Below the pieces are notes generated by a model, which saw nothing but the letters and a program-made list of their open reading frames with translations, was not told where the DNA came from and ran no database searches. Position numbers and translations under genes: made by a program. Shown here in pieces: positions 1-8,590 of a DNA stretch of 64,000 nt (the first letter of the stretch is position 1; the number at the start of each line of letters is the position of its first letter). Location: NCBI RefSeq assembly GCF_905232215.1, contig NZ_CAJNKE010000001.1, positions 28,200-92,199 on the forward strand. The letters are read 5' to 3'. Source of the stretch: Burkholderia sp. LMG 13014. Its GTDB lineage: Bacteria; Pseudomonadota; Gammaproteobacteria; Burkholderiales; Burkholderiaceae.

Positions 1-1
1 G

Positions 2-2341
2 CTTATCGAACTCCTGAAGAATTACTTCCAGATCACGACGCAGGACGACGAGCGGCGCTGCCGGGAAAAGGTCATCGGCAAGGTGCTCACGCTCGAGCGC
101 AGTTTCGAGGACCTCGTGCCTTACATCCTCTATCTGCTTGGCATCGGTGAAGGCGGGCCGGTACTCGTCGAGATGGATGCGCAGATCCGGCGCGAGCGTA
201 CCTTCGATGCGATCGGACAGCTTCTTGCGCGGGAGAGCCGGAATCAGCCGGTCTATTTGCTGTTCGAGGATCTGCAATGGCTGGACCGCGAAACGGAAGC
301 CTTCCTCGCCTACCTGATCGACCGCGTGCCGGACGCACGCATCCTGCTTCTGGTGAACTACCGGCCCGAGTATCGGCCCGCGTGGGCCCGCGCGGCGCAT
401 GGGAGCACGCTCCGGCTCGAACCGCTGGGCCCCTCGGATGCGCAAGGACTGCTCGCGGCGCTGCTCGGCGAAGATCGCTCGCTCGTGCCGCTGAAGCAAC
501 TCATTCTGGAGAAGACGGAAGGCAACCCGTTCTTCATGGAGGAAGTGGTCCGGACGCTCGTCGAGGAGCGCTCGCTGCTCGGCGAGGCCGGGCGCTATCG
601 CATCGTGGAGACGCCGGCGACGCTGCACATTCCGACCACCGTGCAGGGCGTGCTCGCCGCCCGGATCGACCGGCTTCCGATCGAGGAAAAGGAACTGCTG
701 CAGGCACTCGCGGTGATCGGCCACGAGTTTTCGTTCAACCTGATCCAGCGAATTTGCGGCGACGAACCGGCGCGGGGCGACGAACTGCGGCGTCTGCTCG
801 CGCATCTGGAGGCGGCGGAGTTCATCTACGAGTGCCCGGCCTTTCCGGAAGTCAATTACTCGTTCAAGCACGCGTTGACCCAGGAGGTGGCCGGGCGCTC
901 GTTGCTCACGGAGCGGCGTACCACGCTGCACGAGCGCACCGCACAGGCGATCGAGGTACTGTTTCCGACGCGCATCGCCGATTACTGCAGCGAACTCGCG
1001 CACCACTACAGTCAGAGCGGCAACATTCCGAAGGCGGTCGAATACCTGCATCGTGCGGCCCAGCAGGCGTTGCGCCATGCAGCCCATCACGATGCGATGC
1101 ACCACCTCGGCGCGGCGCTGGCGTTGTTGAAGGGCTTGCCCGACACGCCGATGCGCGCGCATTGGGAGCTGACGCTGCTGCTTTCCCTCGGGCCGGTCCT
1201 GATGGATGTCCGCGGGTATGGCGCGAACGAGGTGGGCGCGACCTATATGCGCGCCCTCGAGTTGTGCGAGCGCACCGGCGACGCGTCGCAACGCTTCGCG
1301 ACGCAGTTGGGATTGCGGATGCATCACGTGGTGCGCGGCGAGTATGCGCTCGCCATCGAGCTGGGCATGCAGATGCTCAATACGGCGCAGGATGCGAACG
1401 ATGCGGGCTTTCTCATCGAGGCACACAGCGCGCTGGGTTCGTGCTTCTTCCTGCAGGGCGACTTCGACGCGGCTCGCACCCACATGGAACGGGCGCTGGC
1501 GCTTTACGATCCGGAGCAGCATCAGGCGCACGTGTTTGCGCACGGCGTGGATCCCGGCATCCGGGCACTCAGTTTCCTCGTGCTGATTCTGTGGATACAG
1601 GGGTATCCCGACCAGGCGCTCAAACGCAGCGGCGAAGCGCTTGCGCTCGCACAGAACCTTTCGTATGGGCCTTCCCTGGCGTTCAGCCTGACTTACACGG
1701 CGCACCTGCATCAACTGCGGCGGGAGCCGGTGCAGGCCGCCGAGCGCGCGGAAGCGGTCATTGCCGTGTCGACCGAGCACGGATTGCCGTACTGGCTCGC
1801 ATGGGGGACGCTGCTGCGAGGCTGGGCGACGAGCGTGCAAGGCAACCTCCAGGACGGCATTGCGCAGATGCGGCTGGGCCTCGACGCGCAACGGGCAGCC
1901 GGCGGCGAAGACCAGCGTCCGTATTCTCTCGCGTTGCTCGCCAACGGTTATTGGCGCGCGGGAGACAGGCGGGCAGCAACGGGCATGTTGGAGGAGGCCC
2001 GGGCGATCGTCGAGAAAACCGGCGAGCATTGCTACGAGGCGGAGCTGTACCGGCTCACCGGACTCTATCTGGCCGGCGAGGCAGGCACGGCACCTGAACG
2101 CGACGACGAAGCCGCCGACTGCTTTCTCAGGGCGATCGCACGGGCGCGCCAGCAGGGTGCCAGGGCGCTGGAACTGCGGGCAGCGTCGGACCTCGCCCGG
2201 CTATTGCAGCGGCAGGGCAAGACCGCGGACGCAACTCAAGCGCTGTACGACGTATACGCCTGGTTCACGGAAGGCTTCGATACAAGCGACCTGCAAGAGG
2301 CCAAAGCGCTGCTGGACGCATTGGACGCGCACGCGGGATGA
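2..2341 (+). CDS. C-terminal part of AAA-ATPase/TPR protein (adenylate-cyclase-associated type), 5' end outside window
   Basis: The frame is open from base 2, and the residues before the first in-window start codon (GTG at 83) still read as conserved protein (LIELLKNYFQITTQDD), so the gene begins upstream. The part seen has the end of a STAND-type ATPase with a Walker B-like LLFEDLQWLD (about residue 95 of the visible part) and a VNYRPEY sensor region, followed by about 450 residues of TPR-like helices. This layout is known from large proteins with an N-terminal class III cyclase or kinase domain, an AAA module and TPRs. The N-terminal effector domain cannot be seen, so the output activity is unknown. 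The patatin and HD genes follow on the same strand. Confidence 0.75.
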   Translation, partial: LIELLKNYFQITTQDDERRCREKVIGKVLTLERSFEDLVPYILYLLGIGEGGPVLVEMDAQIRRERTFDAIGQLLARESRNQPVYLLFEDLQWLDRETEAFLAYLIDRVPDARILLLVNYRPEYRPAWARAAHGSTLRLEPLGPSDAQGLLAALLGEDRSLVPLKQLILEKTEGNPFFMEEVVRTLVEERSLLGEAGRYRIVETPATLHIPTTVQGVLAARIDRLPIEEKELLQALAVIGHEFSFNLIQRICGDEPARGDELRRLLAHLEAAEFIYECPAFPEVNYSFKHALTQEVAGRSLLTERRTTLHERTAQAIEVLFPTRIADYCSELAHHYSQSGNIPKAVEYLHRAAQQALRHAAHHDAMHHLGAALALLKGLPDTPMRAHWELTLLLSLGPVLMDVRGYGANEVGATYMRALELCERTGDASQRFATQLGLRMHHVVRGEYALAIELGMQMLNTAQDANDAGFLIEAHSALGSCFFLQGDFDAARTHMERALALYDPEQHQAHVFAHGVDPGIRALSFLVLILWIQGYPDQALKRSGEALALAQNLSYGPSLAFSLTYTAHLHQLRREPVQAAERAEAVIAVSTEHGLPYWLAWGTLLRGWATSVQGNLQDGIAQMRLGLDAQRAAGGEDQRPYSLALLANGYWRAGDRRAATGMLEEARAIVEKTGEHCYEAELYRLTGLYLAGEAGTAPERDDEAADCFLRAIARARQQGARALELRAASDLARLLQRQGKTADATQALYDVYAWFTEGFDTSDLQEAKALLDALDAHAG

Positions 2342-2417
2342 ATGGACCTGCGGCGTACGACGACGCATCGTGTGACCACGTGCTGTTCGCGAACCGCCGC
2401 TGCTCGAGGAGACAGGC

Positions 2418-3467
2418 ATGATAACCAAGCACACTCGACGCCGCCACGATGGTGCGCGCAAACCGATCGCGCTGGCGCTGCAGGGCGGCGGGATGCACGG
2501 CGCATTCACCTGGGGCGTGCTCGACCGGCTGCTCGAGGACGGCCGGCTTGACATCGAGGGTGTCAGTGCAACCAGCGCCGGCGCGATGAATGCCGCCGTG
2601 TTCGCATACGGGCTGCTGAAGGGGGGCGAGGACGGTGCGCGTGAGGCGCTGCACGACTTCTGGCAGGCGGTCGCCCGATCGGCGGAGCACTACAATCCGT
2701 TGCGCTGGGCGCCGTGGCTGAAGGGCACGCACAGCTTCGGGCTCGATCACTCGCCGCTCTATGCGTTTGCCGACATGATGCTGCGCGTTTTCTCGCCTTA
2801 CCAGTTCAATCCGAACAACCTGAATCCGCTGCGCGAAGTGCTCGAAAGCCAGGTCGACTTCGACGCGCTGCGCAAGCATTGCCCGATCCGGTTGTATCTC
2901 TGCGCAACCAACGTCGAGACGGGGAAGATCCGCCTCTTCACCGGAGAGGATGTCTGTGCGGACGCTGTACTGGCATCGGCATGCGTGCCGACACTGTTCC
3001 AGGCGGTCACGATCGACGGCGAGTTCTACTGGGACGGCGGCTACATGGGCAATCCGGCCATCTATCCGCTCATCTACAACTGCACGACGCGCGACGTCGT
3101 GATCGTGCACATCAATCCGCTCGTACGCCGCGGCGTACCCGTCACGGCAGCGGAGATTCTCAACCGGATCAGCGAGATCAGCTTCAACTCGTCGCTGATG
3201 CGCGAGATGCGAGCCATCGCGTTCGTCACCGAGCTGATCCAGCAAGGCACGATCAAGCGCGGCGAGATGAAGGAAATGCTGATCCATTCCATTCGCGCCG
3301 ACGACGCGCTGAGCGCGTTGAGTGTATCGAGCAAGTACAACGCGGACTGGGGGTTCCTGAGCGAGCTGCATGACCACGGACGACGCGAAGCGGATGCGTG
3401 GCTCGCGCATCACTACGGAAATATCGGACAGCGGTCGAGTATCGACATTCGCAGGGAATTTCTCTGA
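2418..3467 (+). CDS. patatin-like phospholipase family protein
   Basis: This 349-residue protein has the patatin oxyanion motif LQGGGMHG (about residue 22), a nucleophile elbow read as SATSAGAMNA (canonical GxSxG with Ala at the first Gly), and the catalytic Asp in WDGGYMGNP (about residue 200), so the Ser-Asp dyad is present. Family members are acyl-ester hydrolases acting on phospholipids or storage lipids. The ATG is preceded by GAGGAGACAGG. It lies 76 bp after the ATPase/TPR gene on the same strand and may be co-transcribed. There is no signal peptide. The substrate is unknown. Confidence 0.85.
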   Translation: MITKHTRRRHDGARKPIALALQGGGMHGAFTWGVLDRLLEDGRLDIEGVSATSAGAMNAAVFAYGLLKGGEDGAREALHDFWQAVARSAEHYNPLRWAPWLKGTHSFGLDHSPLYAFADMMLRVFSPYQFNPNNLNPLREVLESQVDFDALRKHCPIRLYLCATNVETGKIRLFTGEDVCADAVLASACVPTLFQAVTIDGEFYWDGGYMGNPAIYPLIYNCTTRDVVIVHINPLVRRGVPVTAAEILNRISEISFNSSLMREMRAIAFVTELIQQGTIKRGEMKEMLIHSIRADDALSALSVSSKYNADWGFLSELHDHGRREADAWLAHHYGNIGQRSSIDIRREFL

Positions 3468-3530
3468 GCGCATCGCGGTAACGTCGGCGTGCGGCGATCG
3501 TGTCGTGCCGCCACGAGCCAAGGAGCGAAC

Positions 3531-4145
3531 GTGAACCAGACGCAGGCGCGGTTCGTCGCGTTGTGGGCGTGCAGTGGCGGGAAACATGCCGAGTATGTCT
3601 ATGACACGCTGGCGCGAAGCTATGCGGAGCCGGCGCGGCATTACCATACGCTCGCGCATGTGCGGCGATGCCTGCGTCATGTCGACCTCGCGCGTGACTG
3701 GATTCCCGAACCGGATGTGGTCGAACTCGCGCTCTGGTTCCACGACGTGATTTACGTGCCGGGCGCGAAGAACAACGAGCAGCACAGCGCCGACTGGTTC
3801 CGGCACCTGGCAGCGGGGCAGATCGGCGCGTGCGACCGGATCTGCGCGATGATTCTCGCGACGACCCACGCGGGAACCGTTGCGGAACTGGATACCCGTT
3901 TCGTGTGCGACATCGACCTGGCCGCGCTGGGCGCTTCCCGCAGGCAATTTCGCGAAGACGGCCGCCTGCTCCGGGCCGAGCGCCCCGATCTCGACGACCG
4001 GGCTTACGACTTTCATGAACGGACGATTCTTCGCTGGCTGCTCGTCCGCCCGCGTATTTATCTGACGGATTTCTTCCATGCGCGCTGCGAAGCGCGTGCG
4101 CGCAGCAATCTGAGCTGGCGGCTGGGCCTGCCGATCCGCGAGTGA
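3531..4145 (+). CDS. HD-superfamily predicted metal-dependent phosphohydrolase (COG4339-like)
   Basis: The gene starts with a GTG that sits behind AAGGAG; upstream in-frame codons lack a ribosome site. The 204-residue product has the features of the predicted HD family: YHTLAHV near residue 40, LWFHDVIY near residue 70 (the HD pair), then NNEQHSADWF and a later Asp in CDIDLAALG. The fold suggests hydrolysis of a phosphoester or nucleotide, but the substrate is unknown for this family. It follows the patatin gene after 63 bp. The three genes may form one operon. Confidence 0.7.
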   Translation: MNQTQARFVALWACSGGKHAEYVYDTLARSYAEPARHYHTLAHVRRCLRHVDLARDWIPEPDVVELALWFHDVIYVPGAKNNEQHSADWFRHLAAGQIGACDRICAMILATTHAGTVAELDTRFVCDIDLAALGASRRQFREDGRLLRAERPDLDDRAYDFHERTILRWLLVRPRIYLTDFFHARCEARARSNLSWRLGLPIRE

Positions 4146-4264
4146 CGACGGGCGTTCTCGATGGCGCCATGTGCAAGTGCCTGTCGCGACCTGGCCGGCC
4201 TGCGTCACGATTCCGCGGTTGCCGGCGCCGGCACGTTCCGGCTCGAACCGCACCGCGCGACCCC

Positions 4265-4576
4265 GATCGGCGCGGCACGCCGCAGCACGTGGCGCTGTCG
4301 ATCCTGTTCCTGACCATCGCCACATGCGGCATCCTCGCGCTGATGCCGATCGACTGGACCTTTCCGGGGCAGATCCTGTCCGGTACGGCTGCGGCCGCCG
4401 GCATTGCGCCGATCAACTCGGTGGGCAACCTGTTTGGTTTCGCGGGCTCGATGATCACCGGCATGGCCAAGGAAATGACCGGCAACATCAACAACGGCAC
4501 CTATGCGCTGGGCGTCTGCCTGCTGGTCAGTTGCGTGCTGATCGCGTTTATTCCGCGCGACGTCCTGCAGCCGCCG
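4265..4576 (+). pseudogene. C-terminal remnant of an MFS (ACS-family-like) transporter
   Basis: A conserved stretch of about 100 residues reads as the end of a major facilitator transporter: HVALSILFLTIATCG, a helix ending in MPIDW, then GIAPINSVGNLFGFAGS and a last helix before FIPRDVL. This is the usual C-terminus of anion:cation symporter (sugar-acid/aromatic-acid) transporters. The first ten helices are absent and there is no credible start codon, so this is a truncated remnant. It sits beside a second decayed gene end, which points to an old deletion or insertion boundary. Confidence 0.75.
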
Positions 4577-4902
4577 GCCAGCCGGCAGGTGCTTCGCAGT
4601 CCGCGGCGTTGCGGGGTTTTCGCATCGCGCCGGCCCGGCAGCGGACGCGACAGGCAACGCGTGGGCGGATCGAAACGTTCGCCGCCATCCCGCCGCTGCG
4701 AGACAGGTCGACGAAGTTGGCGAGTGCATCCCGGGCCGGATTGAACCGATCGATTCCCGTGCAGAAATTTTATATCAGGGGGGGAGCGGAGAGTCTTGCA
4801 CGCATTGGCTTGGGTCACGGCCACCATTCAAAGTTAAATGGATGGTGAAGTTTTCCGGGTGGTCCGGTCGGGTCCGCAGTAATTCATTCACGCCCGGTCT
4901 GA

Positions 4903-5163
4903 CGCTTCGGGGATGCCGACATCGTCTCGTGGGCGAACGATTCCGGTTATGGTTTGGCGAGTTCCATCTGGACGGCTGATGTCGGGCGAGCCATGCGCGC
5001 GAGCGCCGAGCTTCAGTATGGGTGCACATGGGTGAATCGCCATTTCAACCTGATTTTGGAAATGCCGCACGGCGGCATGAAGATTTCGGGCTATGGCACG
5101 GATAGTTCGATGTATGCCCTTGAGGACCATAGCTGCGTCCGGCATGTGACGATTGCCAATTAG
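4903..5163 (+). pseudogene. C-terminal remnant of an aminobutyraldehyde-type aldehyde dehydrogenase
   Basis: The frame opens right after a TGA at 4900 and reads [20 protein letters not shown], then [10 protein letters not shown] and [20 protein letters not shown] to a natural stop. This is the last 80 or so residues of the PatD/YdcW-type aminoaldehyde dehydrogenases, including the loop that usually follows the catalytic domain. The catalytic Cys and the NAD-binding domain are missing, so it cannot be functional. Confidence 0.8.
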
Positions 5164-5657
5164 ATCGCTCCCTGGGTGGCTAATACGTTCGACGCGCATA
5201 TGCAGGACCGCGCGGGATACGGTCGATTATTTTCGATGTGCCGCATAGCAATCGAATGAAGCCAATGAATCGAAATTCTGGATGCTCAATCGGATCAGGC
5301 ACAATAGAGCCGGAATCGGTGATCTGAAAAGGCCCATGCTTGCGTGTGCCGAATCAAGCACGGCGGAAGCGCCCGCTATTCCTCGAAACAGAGGATGGAG
5401 AATCGTCCATCCGGTCGTCGCGTTATCCAATACGAAAGATTGCCTCTGCCGTTGCTTGGCGGCAATGCCGTCGTATTGCCGCGGTGGAGCAATGCTGGGT
5501 TGAGGCGGCGCGGCGACCGATGGCGACCGACGGCGGGGGCTCGGTGGCTGTCATGCAGGTGTCCGGTTTCGACGAATCAGGCGTCGTCACCCGTTTCGAA
5601 TCGATCTGTTCGAAGGGTAAACGCCAACGCAGTTATTTCAACTACATGGAGCAAAGA
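5164..5657 (+). other. intergenic stretch, no gene recognised
   Basis: About 490 bases between the decayed dehydrogenase and the solute-binding protein. An open frame continues upstream of the binding protein, but its residues are Arg-rich and unlike a signal peptide, so I treat it as non-coding. It presumably holds the promoter of the binding-protein gene; I see no clear operator. Confidence 0.5.
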
Positions 5658-6431
5658 ATGAAGAGGATCATGATCGGACTGGTTGCGCTTGCCATATCCG
5701 CAACCGGGTTTGCCAAGGAATGGACGACGATTCGCATTGGCGTCGACCCGTCTTATCCTCCGTTCGAATACAAGAAGCCGTCCGGCGAATTGACTGGCTT
5801 CGGCGTGGACCTCGGCAATGAAGTGTGCAAGCGCCTCAACGCGAAATGCCTGTGGGTCGAAAATGCATTCGACGGCATGATTCCCGGCCTGAAGGCGCGG
5901 AAATTCGACGCGGTCCTGTCGTCGATGTCGATGACGCCTGCGCGATTGAAGCAAATCGATTTTTCGAACAAGACGGCGCACGCACCGACGTTTCTTGTCG
6001 CGAAAAAGGGCTCGGGTATCGAGCCGACGCCGGCATCGCTCAAGGGTAAAGCCGTCGGCGTGCTGCAAGGCTCGATGCAGGAGACGTATGCGAAGGCGCA
6101 TTGGGAAGGTATCGGCGCGCGCATCCTGTCGTATCAGAACCAGGATCAGGTGTATGCCGACCTGACCAACGGCCGGCTCGATGCTGCGTTGCAAAACGGC
6201 GTGCAAGCATCGCGCGGTTTCTTGAATACGCCGCAAGGCAAGGACTACGCGTTCGCGGGCGGTGAGCTGAACGATCCGAAGATTTTCGGACCGGGTCAGG
6301 GCATCGGCATTCGCAAGGAAGACACGGACCTGAAGGACAAGATCAACACGGCGCTCGCCGCGATCCGTGCCGACGGGACGTATGACAAGATCGCCAGTCG
6401 CTATTTCAATTTCGACATCTACGGCAATTGA
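5658..6431 (+). CDS. periplasmic amino-acid (family 3) ABC transporter substrate-binding protein, orphan
   Basis: This 257-residue protein has a Sec signal peptide (MKRIMIGLVALAISATGFA, cleavage before KEW) and the family 3 binding-protein signature: IRIGVDPSYPPFEYK, GFGVDLGNEVCKRL, and DAVLSSMSMTPARLKQIDFS. Such proteins bind lysine/arginine/ornithine, histidine or octopine-type ligands in the periplasm. I chose the second ATG because GGAGCAAAG lies just before it; an ATG four codons earlier is possible. No permease or ATPase gene is adjacent, so it must use a partner encoded elsewhere or be a leftover. Confidence 0.85.
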   Translation: MKRIMIGLVALAISATGFAKEWTTIRIGVDPSYPPFEYKKPSGELTGFGVDLGNEVCKRLNAKCLWVENAFDGMIPGLKARKFDAVLSSMSMTPARLKQIDFSNKTAHAPTFLVAKKGSGIEPTPASLKGKAVGVLQGSMQETYAKAHWEGIGARILSYQNQDQVYADLTNGRLDAALQNGVQASRGFLNTPQGKDYAFAGGELNDPKIFGPGQGIGIRKEDTDLKDKINTALAAIRADGTYDKIASRYFNFDIYGN

Positions 6432-6588
6432 GCGCGTGCGCGTCCTGCCCGTCGCACCGAGTGACGGGCGCGTGACGTAGCCGGCGCGGCGGAACGAAGC
6501 GGCCGCATGACAATGTGTCCGCCGCGCCGAAGCATGTGTGAAGGGTGACCCTGGCCCACAAAACTGTCGTACCCGGAACGAGGCAGAA

Positions 6589-7233
6589 GTGAGAGACGAA
6601 GACTTTGATCTCTTTATCGAGACCTTCTCTGAGGCCACTAGCCGGGTCGAGGTTCCGCACGCGAGTTTCGACAGGTTCGCGAATAGGTTGCCGGATCAGC
6701 TCCTGAAGTATTGGGAGCAAGAAGGTTGGGGTGGCTATGCTGATGGCCTGTTCTGGATCGTGAACCCGGAGAAGTATCAAGATATCCTTAATATCTGGCT
6801 GAAGGGCACGATCTTTGAGGAAGCCGATAACTATCATGTCATCGCTCGAACAGCTTTCGGGAAGCTGTATGCGTGGGGTGAAAAGACTGGGCCGAGCCTG
6901 ACGGTTTCATGCCCTACGCATTCTCTGATTGCTCTGGAGAAGGATATGAAGGGGCCGCTCAAGAATCCGGACTTTCGTGTTCAAACCTTCTTTGGCGCCA
7001 AGACGCGGAGCGAATGTGACTTCAAGGATGAGTCGAAGCAGCCGTTGTTCAAACGCGCAGTCGGCAAGCTTGGACAGCTTGAGCCGAACGAGATGTATGG
7101 CTTTGAGCCGGTTCTGATCGCCGGCGGTCAAATGAATCTCGATCATCTGAAAAAGGTGGATCTCGATGTCCATTTGACGATTTTACGGCAGCTTGCAGCG
7201 CCGAAGATGCCATTCATTAGCAATCCGACTTGA
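6589..7233 (+). CDS. GAD-like domain / Tdi1-type (DUF1851) T6SS immunity-like protein
   Basis: The product is 214 residues long from a GTG start preceded by a weak purine-rich site. The N-terminal half matches the GAD-like domain (PDQLLKYWEQEGWGGYADG, then FWIVNPEKYQDIL and WL). The C-terminal part matches the DUF1851/Tdi1 region (LFKRAVGKLGQLEPNEMYGF, then GGQMNLDHLKKVD). Family members include Tdi1, the immunity protein against the T6SS DNase effector Tde1. No effector, VgrG or PAAR gene is next to it, so it is an orphan. Base composition is clearly less GC-rich than the neighbours, which suggests horizontal acquisition. Confidence 0.75.
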   Translation: MRDEDFDLFIETFSEATSRVEVPHASFDRFANRLPDQLLKYWEQEGWGGYADGLFWIVNPEKYQDILNIWLKGTIFEEADNYHVIARTAFGKLYAWGEKTGPSLTVSCPTHSLIALEKDMKGPLKNPDFRVQTFFGAKTRSECDFKDESKQPLFKRAVGKLGQLEPNEMYGFEPVLIAGGQMNLDHLKKVDLDVHLTILRQLAAPKMPFISNPT

Positions 7234-7365
7234 TTCCGTGTACGGTAGGGATGGCAAAGAGGATCAGATGAGGGATGGCGACCTTGAATTTTTCACCGAT
7301 CGCCATGCCCTGACGTCTGTTCCCTGACCATGTGCAGGGTATGCACCGGCTGCGCAAGGACGGCA

Positions 7366-8040
7366 TCACGGCATCTTCAGACGAGACGGTGGATAGGGAG
7401 CTGGCATCATCCGCGAATCGTAGGCGGGCTTTTCGACACCCAGCAGTGATAGAAGCGGTGGATCAAAGCAATTCTCCGGAAAGAAGTTGCTGAAGTAGGA
7501 AACGTCTTCGCCACGGTCCATCCTCTCGAACATGGCTTCGATGGGCCCCCAATAGTATCGCCAGGAAAAAACGTCAAGCTCGCGTTGTCGATCTGGCGGA
7601 AGCGCATCGATTGCAATCGCGCTCAACCCGTCACGAGTGAACTGATAGGCACGCCAAAGCGAGTCGATCAGGAAATTCGGCGCACTGGGCGAGAATGCGA
7701 CATAGTCCACGCCGGCTCGGTCTCGATATCCTGCAATGCGGGTAAATGCGCGGAAGGACGGGACTGCTGCCATGCTATCTGGATCGCGCAATTCAAGCTG
7801 ATAGTAATAGAACAAGGTCTCCGTGGCTTCGTCATGCCGGATGAGCAGCTTGTTTCCGGGATTGTGGTAGTGCCCGGTTGCCGGGTCTATATAGCCACCG
7901 GAACTATCCCGCTGCAGGCCCGGCTTCTTGCCGAAAATGCATCGAACGTCGTCGATCAACGCATCACCCCAGTCTTCATAGAATCGGGTCAACTGTTCAT
8001 TGCTGATCGCTACTGAAGCATAGATACCAACCGGTTCCAT
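7366..8040 (-). CDS. hypothetical protein, 224 aa
   Basis: I do not recognise this protein. It is 224 residues, acidic, with no signal peptide or membrane segment, and rich in aromatic residues (FYYYQLELRD, FSWRYYWGPIEAMFERMD). A GGAG site precedes its ATG. It converges with the GAD-like immunity gene and shares that gene's lower-GC composition, so it may be another accessory or immunity-type gene from the same acquired segment. That link is only positional. Confidence 0.55.
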   Translation of the reverse strand: MEPVGIYASVAISNEQLTRFYEDWGDALIDDVRCIFGKKPGLQRDSSGGYIDPATGHYHNPGNKLLIRHDEATETLFYYYQLELRDPDSMAAVPSFRAFTRIAGYRDRAGVDYVAFSPSAPNFLIDSLWRAYQFTRDGLSAIAIDALPPDRQRELDVFSWRYYWGPIEAMFERMDRGEDVSYFSNFFPENCFDPPLLSLLGVEKPAYDSRMMPAPYPPSRLKMP

Positions 8041-8590
8041 CTGTTCGCTCCGTCAGGTTTTGACCTCATCAAAACAGCATGATTATCTGATCAAACTCTG
8101 GCGTCGCACAACGCGTGACGACGCGGACTGCCGGCGCTGAAACAGTACCGCGGGCGAGTTGAAACCGGGCTTCGCGACGCGGCCGGAAGTGACGTTTCCA
8201 ATGTCAGTAACAAGATGCGTCCCAGGTCACTTTCTCTGCATCGGGTTCGTGCGTTTTTGCATATGAGATGGGTTTTTTCGTCTCTACGCCGTGGAAATCC
8301 AAGCCAATACACTCGGTAACGGTATCGCGGAACGGCGCTCTGCGTTTCGCAACCGCGCGTCGACAGGAATGCAGTGCATCTCGCGTGGGATAGCGACCGC
8401 GCTGCAGATGCACGATGGTGACTTGCCGGATGATGCGATCGAGTGCCGTTTTTGCCGCAGCGGCTCCACGAGGTACCGCTCGAAGCACAGCGCATGACGA
8501 TTGTGCGGCGGCCATGACATGACCACCGGCAATGCTCAACGATAAATGAAGCAGATAACAAAGTGTGCGACCGCACTGAGTGAGACAGCG
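8041..8590. other. 550-base intergenic stretch, no gene recognised
   Basis: It lies between the divergent unknown protein and the acyl-CoA synthetase. Several short open frames exist on both strands, but none has a recognisable domain or a good ribosome site. It probably carries the two divergent promoters. No CymR-type operator is visible here, unlike in front of the neighbouring catabolic units. Confidence 0.45.

Noticed and set aside
2265..4325. Long open frame on the minus strand over the patatin and HD genes
   Set aside because: Arg/Ala/His-rich translation without domains; a shadow of the high-GC plus-strand genes. The same applies to other long antisense frames, such as those over 12725-13870 and 28267-29688.
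5340..5657. In-frame extension upstream of the solute-binding protein
   Set aside because: The residues are not like a signal peptide, and a clean signal peptide with a ribosome site begins at 5658.
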